This document shows positions 17,996 through 30,110 of a stretch of DNA of 64,000 nt, in pieces. The DNA comes from Biomphalaria glabrata. Taxonomy: Eukaryota > Mollusca > Gastropoda > Planorbidae. Each line of letters opens with the position of its first letter. The first letter of the stretch is position 1. The notes beneath the pieces are model-generated. The model made no database searches. It was not told the DNA's origin and saw nothing but the letters and a program-made list of their open reading frames with translations. The stretch spans positions 45,904,199 to 45,968,198 of the forward strand of contig NC_074718.1 of the NCBI RefSeq assembly GCF_947242115.1, read 5' to 3'. Position numbers and translations under genes: made by a program.

Positions 17996-19658
17996 ACAAA
18001 GAAAAGTCAGTTTATTCAATCTTTAGCCACAGCAACAAAACAGCAAAAAGAAACTACATCCTAAAAATAGACACTTAGCCAATAAATAAAGAAGAAAATC
18101 CAACATATCTTGGTGTAAAACTAGACCAAAGACTTTCTCTAAAACACTTTATGGCAGATTTAAAAGAAAAGGCATCACAAAGATTAAACATAATAAAACA
18201 CCTAGCAGGAACATCCTGGGGAGCTGAAAAGAAAACCTCAAGACAGTTATACACTGGATATGTCTGGATAACTGTCTCTCCATACAAGTAGCTGCCAACA
18301 AAACCTATCAATCATCATTAGATACAATCCAAAACCAAGCCTTGCGGCTAATTAGTGGAGGTATGAGAACTACTCCCACAGCAGCCTGTGAAATAGACTC
18401 CAATATTGAACCTCTTAAGTTAAGGCGCAACAGAGCAGCATTAGAAGCTATTGAGAGATACAGAAGGTTGGAGGACAATCATCCAAATAAATTACTAACA
18501 CAGTGAAATAGGAAAAACAACCAAAAAAAGCAAAGGACTCTGATCCAACTTACTGACGAACTAGCCCTAAAACACCACCTACCCAATAACAGAGAAAAAA
18601 TTACCAGGTTTTCAAACATTACACCCGGACTAAACTACAAACAACCAACCATCAAAACACATTTACTAAATAACACCTTAACAAAAGAATCAAATCCACT
18701 GGAGCTCAAAGTAGGCACGCTTGAAACAATCGAAAGCTATCAAAAAACAGCTATCCATATTTATACAGACGGATCGGCTTTCAAAGCTAGCATCAATGCT
18801 GGTCTTGGTGCCTTCCTGGTCTTCCCTAAAAATAAACACTTTGAGATAAGCGCACCCTGTGGCGATTACTGCTCAAACTTCCAAGCCAAAATTGAGACAA
18901 TTACCATAGCACTCCAGACAGTGGAAAACAAATTATATGAAGGAGTGCAACCACCATCAGATATTGTTGTCTTTACAGACTCCCAATCTACTCTGCAAGC
19001 ACTTAACAGCAGCACCTCAAACAGCCCAAGAGAGTTGACAACACTCATTGTGATAATCCACCAGATGATATCAAAATTAAATATCAATATCACACTACAG
19101 TGGATCCCTGGACACATTGGCATCATGGGAAATGAAAAGGCAGATAAGCTATCAAAGGCAGGTTCATCTATGGAACAACCAGATAGACCTGTTAACTACC
19201 TCACCCTAATGTCAATGTTAGTCAACAATCACAAAGAGGAGTGGCTCAACCAATGGGCATCAGGAAACACAGACAGAGCCATGTACAGAGAAATGACTAC
19301 GCCTAACAAACTGGACAGTATTAACTTCCTCCCCCGCAAAGAACAATCTACACTCTTCCAACTAAGAACAGGACACACACCACTATTAAATTACCACCTG
19401 AACAAAATAAACTCCACATAACTACCCCTTTGCAGACACTGCGCCCCACCCCTTTGAAACCGTAAATCATATCCTCTTTGAATGCCCCTCCCTAATCCAC
19501 CTTAGGCAGACCCTACTTCCACTACAGCCCAACATAACCAACACCCTGTACGGCAGTGCTGAACAACTGAAGAAAACAGCACACTTTTTTTCCTTGGCAC
19601 AGTCTACAAAAGACCTCACAGCTCAGCAGCACTAAAGCTGGCTAGAAGAAGAAGAAGA
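17996..19658 (+). mobile_element. LINE B3, 5'-truncated copy
   Basis: It is flanked by the 11-bp duplication AACTGAAGTAA at 17985-17995 and 19659-19669. It begins inside the RT palm (AAAGAAAAGTCAGTTTATTC) and ends in the family's CTGGCTAGAAGAAGAAG tail. Relative to B1 it has several stops and small indels; the longest clean reading is 18921-19421. It sits directly after the PHKB exon at 17680-17877 in the same orientation. Confidence 0.93.
18921..19421 (+). CDS. LINE B3 RNase H fragment
   Basis: A 166-residue reading covering the distal RNase H: FTDSQSTLQAL, LQWIPGHIGIMGNEKADKLS and then the C-terminal FQLRTGHTPLLNYHLNK. The first RNase H aspartate motif (IYTDGSA) lies upstream at about 18760 in a frame separated by a stop. 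The C-terminal HC-rich knuckle after 19421 is in a shifted frame. The fragment is non-functional. Confidence 0.85.
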   Translation: MENKLYEGVQPPSDIVVFTDSQSTLQALNSSTSNSPRELTTLIVIIHQMISKLNINITLQWIPGHIGIMGNEKADKLSKAGSSMEQPDRPVNYLTLMSMLVNNHKEEWLNQWASGNTDRAMYREMTTPNKLDSINFLPRKEQSTLFQLRTGHTPLLNYHLNKINST

Positions 19659-19669
19659 AACTGAAGTAA

Positions 19670-20247
19670 TAGTACATCTCCCACAATTTTAATTAATCTA
19701 CCCAAAGAACCCAACTATGTTTAAAAATTTAAAAAAAGATTATATAGTACTAAAAAAAATATTTATGTTTTAATTGGTTTTAAAAATTATTTGTTCTGGT
19801 ACAGGTGCATTTCAACTAAGCACAAAGCTTCCCTATTTCAGATAAGTTTCTTTTATAATGTGCTTCAACAGAGCCATGATGTTCACCTGTCCAATTCATG
19901 ATGAGTTTTGAAAAAGGAACAAAAAAATATTTTTAGAATAATTGAAAATGATAGAGCCTAGCCTTCTGAATGAAACCTGTCCCACATCTCTAGTGTCACT
20001 TCAACCCATACTTATATCAAGTCAATTGCTACATTTAAGATTATCTTAAAATATTTGTTTGATTTTCAGTTTATAAGCACAGTAAGACTTTCTGATCTTT
20101 TGGCATCATTTTACTAAGCTCAGGTAAGGCTCATTTTTCTTGTTTGTTTTACTTTACTACCTTAATGTAAAAGTATTTGATCAGTAGTTGTTTTTTTTTA
20201 AAGGCTAAAAAATCTTTCAAAACCTTCCTTGGCTTTTTGAAGGATCA
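19670..20247. other. No recognised gene
   Basis: AT-rich DNA. A splice-like block near 20067-20126 (TTTTCAG ... CAGGTAAGG) was examined, but every frame contains a stop. Confidence 0.4.
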
Positions 20248-20259
20248 TCTGAATCATCT

Positions 20260-20586
20260 TCTTCTTCCTCATTCTTATTTTTATGCTGGAGCATTCAGAT
20301 GACTTAACCAATATTTTTATATCAACTGCGCAGTGGTTTTAATCAGGGATCTCTCCATATAGTTTTCTTTCTATTGGGGTGTATTGGGGTCAGTTTCTTG
20401 TACAGGCCTCAGAGAACAGTTTTGAAGGACATTCTCTGGTGACACTTCACATAGGCAGATTTCACTGGTTCCAATTTTGAGCTTCCGGTACATATGTTGT
20501 CTCATTCTGTTGTGTCCAGTCCTGAGTCGAAAGATTAGGCATTGATCTTGTCAGGATAGCTTATAATAGGCATCAATTGTTTCTTG
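20260..20586 (-). mobile_element. LINE A, short 3'-end insertion (diverged)
   Basis: It is flanked by the 12-bp duplication TCTGAATCATCT at 20248-20259 and 20587-20598. Contents match LINE A 1358-1690 in order: the GAA-type tail, the TTTTCTTTCTATTGGGGTG block, the GGCAGATTTCACTGGTTCC block and AGTCGAAAGATTAG. It is a strongly 5'-truncated, moderately old copy. Confidence 0.92.
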
Positions 20587-20640
20587 TCTGAATCATCTAA
20601 AATAAAACATCTATTAACAGCTCACATCATATTTAATGTA

Positions 20641-20755
20641 TAGTTCGTTCATTATAATTCATAGGACACATCTGTCCTCTAGGTGGCACATTCCATTTTT
20701 TTGTGCCTTTGTGATGAGCTTGGAATGTTTGGCTGCATACTGGGTAAATGTAAGG
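20641..20755 (-). repeat. LINE D 3'-end remnant
   Basis: AGTTCGTTCAT...TTTGTGATGAGC...TTGGAATGTTTGGCTGCATACTGGGTA resembles LINE D 61893-62030 (AGTTCGTCCATCG, CCCGGAATGTTCGGCCGCACACTGGGCA). It covers the C-terminal zinc-finger region. Confidence 0.7.
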
Positions 20756-21228
20756 TTGTGTGGATTTCTATATTATTTCTTTCAAGGCTGATTTTTTTTA
20801 TCCTTTGCAGTTTGTGCTCCTATTCTCATAGTGTGGTGTCCATATGCTCTATTATTTAGAGCTAAGCTTCATGGCATGCCTTCTATACACTGTCCATGAT
20901 TCAAAGCATAGAGAATTGTTGAGAGGAAAACAGTCAGACTGACCTCTAGTTAAGTTTGTATGGTGATGGCTTCTCTGTGCCAGACGCTTTTGGTCATTCT
21001 GTCTTAGCTATTTGGGAGTCTATGTCTAGGTATCATTATGTGTCAGAACCAAGTTTAAGCTTGATATTTTAAGTTCCTAAGTTAATTGATCAGCAAACCT
21101 TTCTTCTCTACTATATCATGTAATGTATGCTAAAAATGGTTGTTGTTTTTTTTTTTTTTTTTTCAATATATAAACAAATATTTAGTGAGGATAAGACAGT
21201 TCAAATATTTTTTTTTTTTGTTTTGAAG

Positions 21229-21285
21229 AAGACAGAAACTGCCAGACAGTCTGCTCTGAACTCCCAAGAGTACTCAAATTACCAG
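21229..21285 (+). other. Exon-like block, unrecognised
   Basis: A T-rich tract and AG acceptor precede 57 bp (19 codons, phase 0) reading KTETARQSALNSQEYSNYQ, followed by a GTAAAC donor. The LTR element inserted 28 bp downstream (21314) would lie in its intron. A second block at 25970-26023 is also phase 0 and ends in a stop, so the two could be the last exons of one transcript. No protein family is recognised, and transcript data would be needed to accept them. Confidence 0.35.
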
Positions 21286-21313
21286 GTAAACGTTTGTGAT
21301 AGGATCTAGTAAC

Positions 21314-21474
21314 TGTTGATTATTATGAACAAATAATAATAAGACTCTGGATATAACTTATAAGACATGAAATCAGCTGTTTAATCTAACGCCATATTGG
21401 TTGACAACAACAGTTACAAGGGATGTTACTCCCAAACACCGATTGGTGCAACCTATATAAAACACACATCAGCA
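21314..21474 (-). repeat. 3' LTR of the Ty3/Gypsy-like fossil
   Basis: A 161-bp terminal repeat, TGTTGAT at its left edge; the partner is at 25704-25864. On the minus strand it is the downstream LTR. Confidence 0.93.
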
Positions 21475-21656
21475 TCCTTCCCTTTCTATAGCTAACAAAA
21501 TACATATTAGAAATATTTGCAATTAAAATAACAAACATTAATAACTCATCATATTTTATAAATATTATAACAACTAAAAAAATAAATTTCAATTGAGAGT
21601 GTGACACATATAGAATAAATATTTCAACATGCATATTAATATTGTCATAAAAATTC

Positions 21657-24600
21657 TTAGTACATGTCATAATCCCTATGCCACACAGGTCTATTTGTTT
21701 CTCGATTGCTAGTTCTTGCTGGCATATTTCTATCACAATTATTGTCTGGTACATGAAAAACTACTTCAGACTGTGATGCATGTTGAGAACAGTTATCAGA
21801 GAAATCTGGCCTTTCATTATCATCATCATCATCCAAGACATTCCCATCATAGACGTCAGTGTCTTTCAAAATAGTTTTCCTTGGCCTAATATGAAATCTG
21901 TTGCGTATGTAGAGTCCTCCATTATCTCCCTTGATCTTATATGATCTTGGAGATGGATGTTCCCTGATCAATCCAGGATACCATCCTGTTTGACCTGGGT
22001 TTTGGTAATAAATAGTTTGCCCTAGATGGAGTTTTGGTAAATCCCGAGCTTGCTTATCATATTGTATTTTTACTTGTTGTTTGTAATTCTCTTTTTTCTC
22101 AGCTACATCATGTTCACTTAAACACTTTGAAGTGCTGGGAATCAATGTCCGAGGACTTCTTTTGAGGCACATTTCAGCTGGGCTAAATCCAATACATTGC
22201 TGAGGTGTATTTCTGAGTTCCAGTAAAGCTTCATAAGGATCATCACCATTATGTTTAGTTTTCAGTATTAGATTCTTCATTAGCTTTACAGCAGCTTCAG
22301 CCTTCCCATTTCTTCTCGGATAACCAGGATCTGATCTGATGTGATTGATGTTCCATCGCCTTGTGAATCTCAAAAACTCATTTGAACTAAATTGTTGACC
22401 GCCATCTGTTGCTAACAATTTTGGAGCACCAAGGCGAGCAAATTGTCCTTTTAATTTTCTAATCACATCTTGTGATGTTGTTGAAAGATAATCATACTCA
22501 ATAAAATTAGAGTAATAATCAACAGTAATTAGATACTGTCTTCCATCCACTTCCATCAGGTCAGCTCCAACTTTTTCCCATGGAACATTTCCTTCATCAT
22601 GTTGTATAAGTGTTTCTCTCTGGTTCATAGGTTTTCTTTCTTGACAAGCAGTGCATGTCTCTGCCATCTGCTTTGTTTCATCAGCCATGCCTGGCCAGAA
22701 TATCATCTGTCGGGCCCTCCTCATCATTCCATCATATGCAATGTGTGCTGTGTGCAGGTTTTTCTTCATTTCTTGGCGCATACTGAAAGGTATGACTACC
22801 CTTTCTCCTTTCAAAATTACTCCATTACTAAGTCCCAAAGTATCAGCAAAATCAAAATATGGTCTTATCATGTTGTCTAAATCTTGTTTTCTTTGAGGCC
22901 ATCCATTCATAATTTGCTTTGATAATTTATTTAATGTGTCATCTAAGTCTGTTTCTTGTTTTATTCTTTCTAATAATGGATCCGGTATGTCCACAACTTG
23001 TGTCTGGCATATGTTAAACACTTCATCTTGCATCTCCTCTTGATTGCACAGTCGTGATAATGTGTCAGCAATGTGTAAACTGTTTCCTTCTACCCACTGA
23101 AATGAGAAATCATAACGATTGCTCCTTAACATCAAGTTTTGTAATCTTCTTGGAGCCTGGTTTAGAGGCTTCCTTAAGATGTTTGCAAGTGGCTTATGAT
23201 CATTTACTATTATGACATGTCTTCCAAATGTATATTGATTAAATCTTTCTAGCCCAAAAACCACGGCAAGTAGTTCTTTTTCAATCTGAGCCCACCGTTT
23301 TTCAGTTGGTGTCAATGCTCTAGAGGCAAAGTCTATTGGTTGTCCTTCTTGCATTAGTACAGCTCCAAGTCCATGTTGACTACTGTCCACTTGTATTTCC
23401 AGTTTCTTGTCAGGGTTGTAGAATATAAAACTGGAGTATTGGTAATCATTGTTTTTATCTTGTTGAATGCCTCTTCACATTTTTCAGTCCATCTAAAATT
23501 GCAATCTTTCTTTGTTAGTTCTCTTAATGGTTGAGACACTTTGGCTAGATTGTTCAAAAATTTTGACAAATACTGCATTATTCCACATAATTTTCTTGCT
23601 TCCTGGCTATTTTCTGGTTTCTTCATTTCCAGAATAGCTTTGATCTTCTTTGTGTCAGGCTTTATGCCTTGTGCACTAATGCAGTGTCCCATGAAACTTA
23701 TCTGGTCTTGTTTCTATACTGTTTTCGTTTCATTTGATTTAATGCGTTTCTCTTTGCATCTCTCTCTTAATCTCTTCAGTTTGTCAGAGTGATCTTTTTC
23801 TGCTTCTTCTTTGGACTGACCACATCCCACAATCACGATATCATCAGCCACATTAATGCATCCTTCTAATCCTAACAATGCTTCTGTTAACTTCTTCTGG
23901 AATATTTCTCCACTTACACTTAGTCCAAAAGGAAGTCTTGACCATCTGTACCACCCATATGGTGTGATCATGGTTGTTAGTAGACTAGACTTTTCATCTA
24001 GACGTACATGCCAGTAAGCCTCCTTTACGTCCAATTTAGAAAATATTTTAGCATTTAGGAACTGTGGCATTACAGCTTCCAAAGTTGGTAACTTAAAATG
24101 TTCTCTTTTTAAAGCAGTGTTTAGATGTCTTGGTTCAATGCAGATCCTTAAATCCCCATTTGGCTTTTGAACCACAGCCATCTGGCTGACCCAATCTGTA
24201 GGTTCATTTACAGGAATTAATATTTTCCTTTTTACTAATGTCTCTATTTCTGCTTCCACTTTCTTTTGAAATGCAAATGGTATATTACAACAAGGTGATA
24301 CCACCGGAGCTATGTTCTCATTGATAGTTAATGATGTTTCACCTAAATCTCCCAGATGACAATCCATTGTGTTTACTTGTGATATGAATCTATCTTCATT
24401 TAATGTGATCAGACTTAAACTTTGGCATGTTTTACGGCCTAATAAGCATTGATAGTGGTTCTCTACAACTGTGAATGTTACCAAATAATTCTTTTTGTTT
24501 TTAGGATTTGTTATTATTAAGTTAGCAGTGCCCTCGGTTTTTAATTTGGAATTATTCCACATTGTTAATGTTTGAACACTCTTCTTAATTTGTGTCTTTT

Positions 24601-24690
24601 TAACATATTTCTTATATATAATGTTAACATCTGCTCCTGTGTCCAGTTGAAATCTTATTTGTTGACTATTTATCATGAATAGTGCTGTCA
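21657..24690 (-). pseudogene. pol region of the Ty3/Gypsy-like fossil
   Basis: Family landmarks in minus-strand order are the aspartic protease motif LDTGADVNI, RT motifs ending in an ADDI catalytic box, RNase H-like sequence (DHKPL region), an integrase HHCC finger (TCTACQERK), and the integrase core. Integrase inserts DNA copies and the RT makes them; here they survive only as an inactive fossil. Confidence 0.9.
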
Positions 24691-24691
24691 T

Positions 24692-25515
24692 TCAGTCCCT
24701 ATTTATGTTTAACACATTAATTGAGTTTAATTGTTCCTCTTGGTCAAATTCATCCATTGCATTATGCATATGCATTTTATTCTTAGTTTTACACTTAACT
24801 GCAAAATGATTTTTGCCTTTGCATTTATTGCAATTTTTTCCCCAAGCTGGGCATGCTGTTCTGTTCACTGCATGTCTGCCTCCACAAAACCAGCAATCTA
24901 TTAGGTTGTTTCTGTTGTCATTTTTCTTCTGTTCTATCTTATCTATCTTCACAACAGTTTCCTTATTTATCTTTGCCAATCCTTTTGCAGTTTGCTCGTA
25001 TGTTTGGCATATCTCTATGCACTTCTTCAAGGTAAGATCATCATGATTCAGTAATCTCTCCTGCAATCTTTTCTCCACGGCGAATATAATCTTGTCTCTA
25101 ATCATTCTATCCTTTTCTTTAAAATTACATTTTTCAGCCTGAGCTCTAAGCTGTGTAATGAACACATCACAAGATGACACCTTTTCTATGTTCCAAAATC
25201 TAAAACTTTCCAGAACTTCATTTTTCTGGGGTTGTAATAGTCGTGTAATTTCTTTAGTAATATTTGCGGGTCATTTACGTCTTCATTCTCATCATGCTGC
25301 AACTGCTCACAAATCTCTTGGGCCTGAGGTCCAGCACAATGTAATATTATTGCTTTTTGTCTGTTTTTAGGTTTTTCTTCAGCTTCTATTGCTAACAGTA
25401 ACAGTTCCACTTGTCTTCTCCATTGGCGAAAGTTTTCACTGACATTACCTTCAGTCACATTTAACTCTGTTGGTGGTTTAAGTAGACCTTCTGCCATCTT
25501 CCACGAAAACTTCAC
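24692..25515 (-). pseudogene. gag region of the Ty3/Gypsy-like fossil
   Basis: The capsid-like reading is followed by a CWFCGGRH...CPAWGKNC zinc-knuckle region (CCHC type). It lies upstream of pol on the minus strand, close behind the 5' LTR. It is broken. Confidence 0.85.
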
Positions 25516-25703
25516 TATAGTATATCTACCGTAACTGAATAACCCCGAGCCTCTCTATATATATTTAATAATATTCTAGACTGAGACTCTGGAATCTACT
25601 AGATTCTAGATTTACACTTTAGATCTATTTTTTTTTTTTAAATTTAACTAGATTTATATCACTGATATAAATCTAAATATAGTTCTTGTTACCGCTGCCA
25701 CCA

Positions 25704-25864
25704 TGTTGATTATTATGAACGAATAATAACAAGACTCTGGATATAACTTATAAGACATGAAATCAGCTGTTTAATCTAACGCCATATTGGTTGACAACAA
25801 CAGTTACAAAGGATGTTACTCCCAAACACCGATTGGTGCAACCTATATAAAACACACATCAACA
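25704..25864 (-). repeat. 5' LTR of the Ty3/Gypsy-like fossil
   Basis: A 161-bp terminal repeat matching 21314-21474. Its outer edge ATCAACA is followed by the GTAAC duplication. Confidence 0.93.
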
Positions 25865-25969
25865 GTAACTATAATATATTTGTAAAGTTAACAATAGCTC
25901 TAATATAAGTGTTTGTATAAAATTATGCAATGACATTTTAACATGAGTTGTAAATTGTTTTTTTTTAAG

Positions 25970-26023
25970 GCCCCTTCATATGTTGACCTAACAAAGTCAA
26001 AGTTGCCAAGGAGAGTTGAGTAA
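25970..26023 (+). other. Terminal-exon-like block, unrecognised
   Basis: After a T-rich tract and AG acceptor (25968-25969), the phase-0 reading APSYVDLTKSKLPRRVE ends in TAA. It could join the 21229-21285 block after removal of the intron that holds the LTR fossil. No family was identified, and it may be chance. Confidence 0.33.
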
Positions 26024-26272
26024 ATAGAAGGTTTGTGAATAAACATTTATATAAGTTGTTTATAGACATATTTTACTATCTTGCCCTGGATGTGGCAAAA
26101 TATGTAGGACACAGCTGGGGCTGTGTAGCCACGGGAAATACTGCATTCCTCGCTAATCTTCGGACTCTTAAGACAAGCCTTATTATTACTGGCTTACAAA
26201 AATGGAAGAGCTGCTATTAGTTTTGTGTGGTAGTATGACCATCTGACTGTCATGTTTAGATCTCAAAAACTA

Positions 26273-26487
26273 GAAAAACTGATTTTATGCTATTTTGCAA
26301 CTTGCTAAGTTTATATTCAACAACTAATAATTGCCTTGTCATAAGGAGTCCTTTTTTTAATCTTAAGTATCTGATCAGTTTTCTGTAAAAACTTTTCTTT
26401 TTTTTCTGTTATCTTTGAAAGATTCTAATTTGTTGAATCTGGGAAGAAATGGGCATATTGAATGGTTATCATTATGTGTCACAGTCC
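26273..26487 (+). repeat. 215-bp unit, duplicated beyond the gag element
   Basis: The unit from AAAAACTGATTTTATGC to GGTTATCATTATG reappears at 29909-30110 with very few differences. Its last 50 bp appear a third time at 29858-29908, directly against the end of the gag element. Confidence 0.9.
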
Positions 26488-26531
26488 AGTTTTAGAACCT
26501 CTGTGACATGAAGTGACACTCAGTCACCTAC

Positions 26532-29500
26532 TGTAACGTTCCGTGCGGGCAAGCACGAGGTTATGTGAATAAGTTAAAGGACTCTGAAATAAGGGTCAAA
26601 GTTAGTTAGTGAAGAACTCCAGCAGAGAGTGGATGTACGATTTTCTCTGTCTGTAATATGTACCTTAATGTATTTGATCTTATGTTAACTTGAGAGATTT
26701 CTTTGGACTTATATTGTGAACATTTTATTGATGTGATTACGTATTCTACATGGCATGAGCAGCCAGTATTCATTGGTCTATATTTTATGACGGCTGAAAT
26801 CGCCAATATCTTTTGTAATTTATCCTATATGTAATAAATCTCACGTCTGCTACCAGTGTGTTCATCAGTAATTCTAAATGTTGTCGTTCGAGACTTTAGT
26901 ATACTAGTATTGTTGCGCACTTGCAAATCTAGTGCGATTAATAAAGTACATCGTAAAGAAGAGCATTATAGCCGTGCCAGAAGAGGTACCTACAACATAC
27001 ACAACATTCGCGTCAGCACGCCTGCAGCCAAAACCAGGTAGCGACATTTGGTGGCCAGTAAAGGTGTCTTAAAAGACAAGTGAACCTGCACGTTCTCAAC
27101 GGATCTCAATCGCCTCTATAGTAAACAGCGCAAGACTACACCTTAGACCGGTACTTTTTTTCTCAAGATGGCGTCTAACTAAACAAGTACCAAATCCAGC
27201 CTGCCCACAAGATCCATTCAAGTAACCTAAATAGCTTTGCCAAAGCTATTCGACATCTGCATCCTGAGATCCATTCAACACCAACCCTGTTCCTAGATGT
27301 ACCTCTGACACCTGTCCGGTGTGAAACCGAAAACAGAAGACGACTCGATTCCTATCTAGAGCTACAGGTGTCGTCTGAAAGAAAGAGCCATACCATTCAA
27401 GACATCGCTTGATGACAGATACACCGCTTCATCACTAGTGCTCGCCACTATTCATCATTGGCACACTCGCACCTTGATATGGTCGTACCATTCAGGTCTT
27501 GTAGAGAAATAGCTCTCAGCTGAGACATTCTCCTACTTATGGTCAATATCCTTTTTTTCAGCATACTGATGGATATCCTAACTTCATGTTATTAATGGGC
27601 TACTGAGGAGTTATATATTATAGCCTGATATACAAGTACCTTTACAAGTTCTATCTCTCCAAGAACTGGATTATATTAATTTGAACTAACAGAAGCCCCT
27701 AGTAAGTAATTATCTTGGATTACCTAGTTGTGAACTTCCTAACCACTGTGGATTATTTTGTGGATTACTTGACAGAACTGGTATTAATTGTAAATTTGAG
27801 CATTTGAGCCATCTTATGGCATTGAACTGGATTATTTTTCTACTAACACTTTAATGCTCATAGTGACGTGTATTCTTAAATTGGATTACTTATACATGGA
27901 TTATTATTCTTAAATTGGATTACCTATACATGGATTATTAGTCAACCACCCAAGCTATATTTGCATCTAACAAGCTACAAGAGAGAAGAGGATTAAACTA
28001 CACGAGTCAACAAGAAAAGAGTCTGTAAGTGATTATTAACAAATTAAATACATGCATATGATTATAAAGTACATGGATTTTGCTTTGATATAGCAGTAAT
28101 TAAACTTGATTGTTAGTAGAGTTAGTAATTGATAACTCTTGGCATTCTTGGAGCCATATTTTGATTTCATTTTTCTAAGTGTTCTTTTAGGGGTGGCTGG
28201 AGAGGGACTATTTTATGAACTATCATAACATAGGATCTATTAGGGTCTATCCTATTTGTTCTCTGACCTCTATAAGGCCCAATGCGTTTGAGGCTCTCCT
28301 TGTTGGTACGGAGGTCATAGAATATAGTGGGAAAATATTTATTTAGCTGTTGAGTCTTGTTTGTATTTCTGTCAGTGTACTTAATCTGTATCTATATTGT
28401 TGTTTGTTTAAAAGTCCTGTATCCATATATCTGTATTTCTCCTGTCATATTTCTACTTTTTATTAATTTCTTTAAAAGCAGACTGTGTTGTTCTCTATAT
28501 TGTTTCTGTGTTTGTCTTTTTTACTTATATTGTACATATATTTTTGTTTCTTTTACTAATTTACATTTTTTTACTATTTTACTTTGGCACAACAGCACAT
28601 ATGCATAACATATGTTGATATTTATGACTATTGAATTTGAATAGTTTATAATTGAGTAACTGAGTAAATTTTGATCTAGATCTATACATTTGTTTGACAA
28701 TTCTCATTACATTCTTTCATTACATTATAACCATTGATTGAACTTCTTATTATTGTATAATACACACATGTAAAATAATTGACACACATTGTATTGATAG
28801 CGATAACAGTACATTCTTTTCTCACTTAATTAACTACACAAAGCATTAAACATGTCATCCTATGACAAAATATTAGAGCTAGTGAAAATCATGGAACTAG
28901 AAGGGGATGAGAAAAAGGAATTTATCAAAAAAGAATTAGAAAAAGCTGAAAAAGAAAAAGATAGAATAGAAAGGAAAGAAAGGGAGGAAAGGGAAGAAAA
29001 GAAACAAATTAGAGATAGGGAAGAAAGAGCTGCTGAAAGAGCTCATCAAAAAGAATTAAAAGAACTAGAAACTAAACAAAGAGAAAGCCAGGACAAAGTA
29101 GAGTTAGCCAAACTAGAAGCTGCCAAAACAAATCCCAACATTATAACCCAACAGTCTACAACAAAGCCATTCATTTCTAAATTCCATAAATACAATTCAA
29201 AAGATGAAACACTTGAAAACTATTTAGTCCAATTTGAGCATATTGCCTCAACTTATAATCTTAACAATGAGGACATGGCCAAACACCTACTAGCAAATTT
29301 GTCGGGAGAACCCCTCAACATCATTTCCACTCTAACAATAGATCAAAAGAAAGACTATGCAGCAGTAAAGACTAGATTACTAGAACACTTTGGGAAAAAT
29401 TCAGACTTCTATCGTAAGCTGTTCAGGGACACTAAATTGAAAAAAGATGGGGACTTCAACAGAATAATATTCGACATGAGGACTAATATGATAAAATGGT

Positions 29501-29857
29501 TAGAGCTAGCAAAATGTGACATCAAGGACCCGACACAAATCCTAGACATGCTACTTATTGACAATGTCCTCAACAACGTGACAGACTTAGTATTTACTTT
29601 CCTTAAAGAAAAAAAGATCAAGACAGAGACTGAACTGATAACAAACCTAAATTTATTTAAAGACAGTCACCCTGGACACACGATTGACAAAAGAGACCTA
29701 CACCAACTCGTAGCCACAGCAACAACATTCAACAACAACAATGATAAATTCAAATGGTCCAACACCAAGACTTGTTTCAATTGTGGGAGAAAAGGTCACG
29801 TGAAAAACCAATGCAAAGCTCCTATAAACTACAATAACAATTACAGATACAGAAGCT
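26532..29857 (+). mobile_element. Second LTR element fossil: one LTR plus gag
   Basis: A TGTAACG...CGACA-bounded region of about 515 bp is read as the 5' LTR (26532 to about 27046). It is followed by TGGTGGCC-type primer-binding sequence, a long leader, and a gag reading. No pol region and no second LTR are present; the element stops abruptly at repeated host sequence. It is incomplete and inactive. Gag type suggests a Ty3/Gypsy-like element, distinct from that at 21314-25864. Age cannot be estimated without a second LTR. Confidence 0.75.
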
Positions 29858-29859
29858 AA
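28852..29859 (+). CDS. gag protein of the truncated LTR fossil
   Basis: A 335-residue reading. Residues about 1-95 are a highly charged Glu/Lys/Arg coiled-coil. A capsid-like region (FISKFHKYN...ENYLVQFEHIA) follows to about residue 270. A CCHC zinc knuckle (CFNCGRKGHVKNQC) lies near the C-terminus. Gag packages element RNA in virus-like particles. No pol coding follows. Confidence 0.85.
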   Translation: MSSYDKILELVKIMELEGDEKKEFIKKELEKAEKEKDRIERKEREEREEKKQIRDREERAAERAHQKELKELETKQRESQDKVELAKLEAAKTNPNIITQQSTTKPFISKFHKYNSKDETLENYLVQFEHIASTYNLNNEDMAKHLLANLSGEPLNIISTLTIDQKKDYAAVKTRLLEHFGKNSDFYRKLFRDTKLKKDGDFNRIIFDMRTNMIKWLELAKCDIKDPTQILDMLLIDNVLNNVTDLVFTFLKEKKIKTETELITNLNLFKDSHPGHTIDKRDLHQLVATATTFNNNNDKFKWSNTKTCFNCGRKGHVKNQCKAPINYNNNYRYRS

Positions 29860-30110
29860 TTTGTTGAATCTGGGAAGAAATGGGCATATTGAATGGTTAT
29901 CATTATGAAAAACTGATTTTATGCTATTTTGCAACCTGCTAAGTTTATATTCAACAACTAATAATTGCCTTGTCATAAGGAGTTCTTTTTTTAATCTTAA
30001 GTATCTGATCAGTTTTCTGTAAAAACTTTTCTTTTTTTTCTGTTATCTTTGAAAGATTCTAATTTGTTGAATCTGGGAAGAAATGGGCATATTGAATGGT
30101 TATCATTATG
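29858..30110 (+). repeat. Duplicated host unit after the gag element
   Basis: A 50-bp partial copy (29858-29908) followed by a nearly full copy (29909-30110) of the unit at 26273-26487. Both carry AATTTGTTGAATCTGGG. Confidence 0.9.

Larger units (their letters stand above)
21314..25864 (-). mobile_element. Ty3/Gypsy-like LTR element, both LTRs, broken
   Basis: A fossil LTR element, 4.55 kb, flanked by the 5-bp duplication GTAAC (21309-21313, 25865-25869). Both LTRs are 161 bp with TGTTGAT...ATCAACA ends. They differ at about four positions by eye, indicating a fairly young insertion. A primer-binding-type sequence (TGGTGGCAGCGG, minus strand) follows the 5' LTR, and a purine-rich tract precedes the 3' LTR. 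Parts in minus-strand order are gag with a CCHC knuckle, protease, RT, RNase H and integrase, in standard Ty3/Gypsy order. No envelope gene was seen. The coding region is broken in a few places, so it is read as non-functional. Confidence 0.95.

Noticed and set aside
20067-20126. Exon candidate with acceptor and GTAAGG donor
   Set aside because: All three frames contain a stop within 60 bp.
28357-28608. Hydrophobic open frame upstream of gag
   Set aside because: T-rich leader sequence; no known protein and no splice support.
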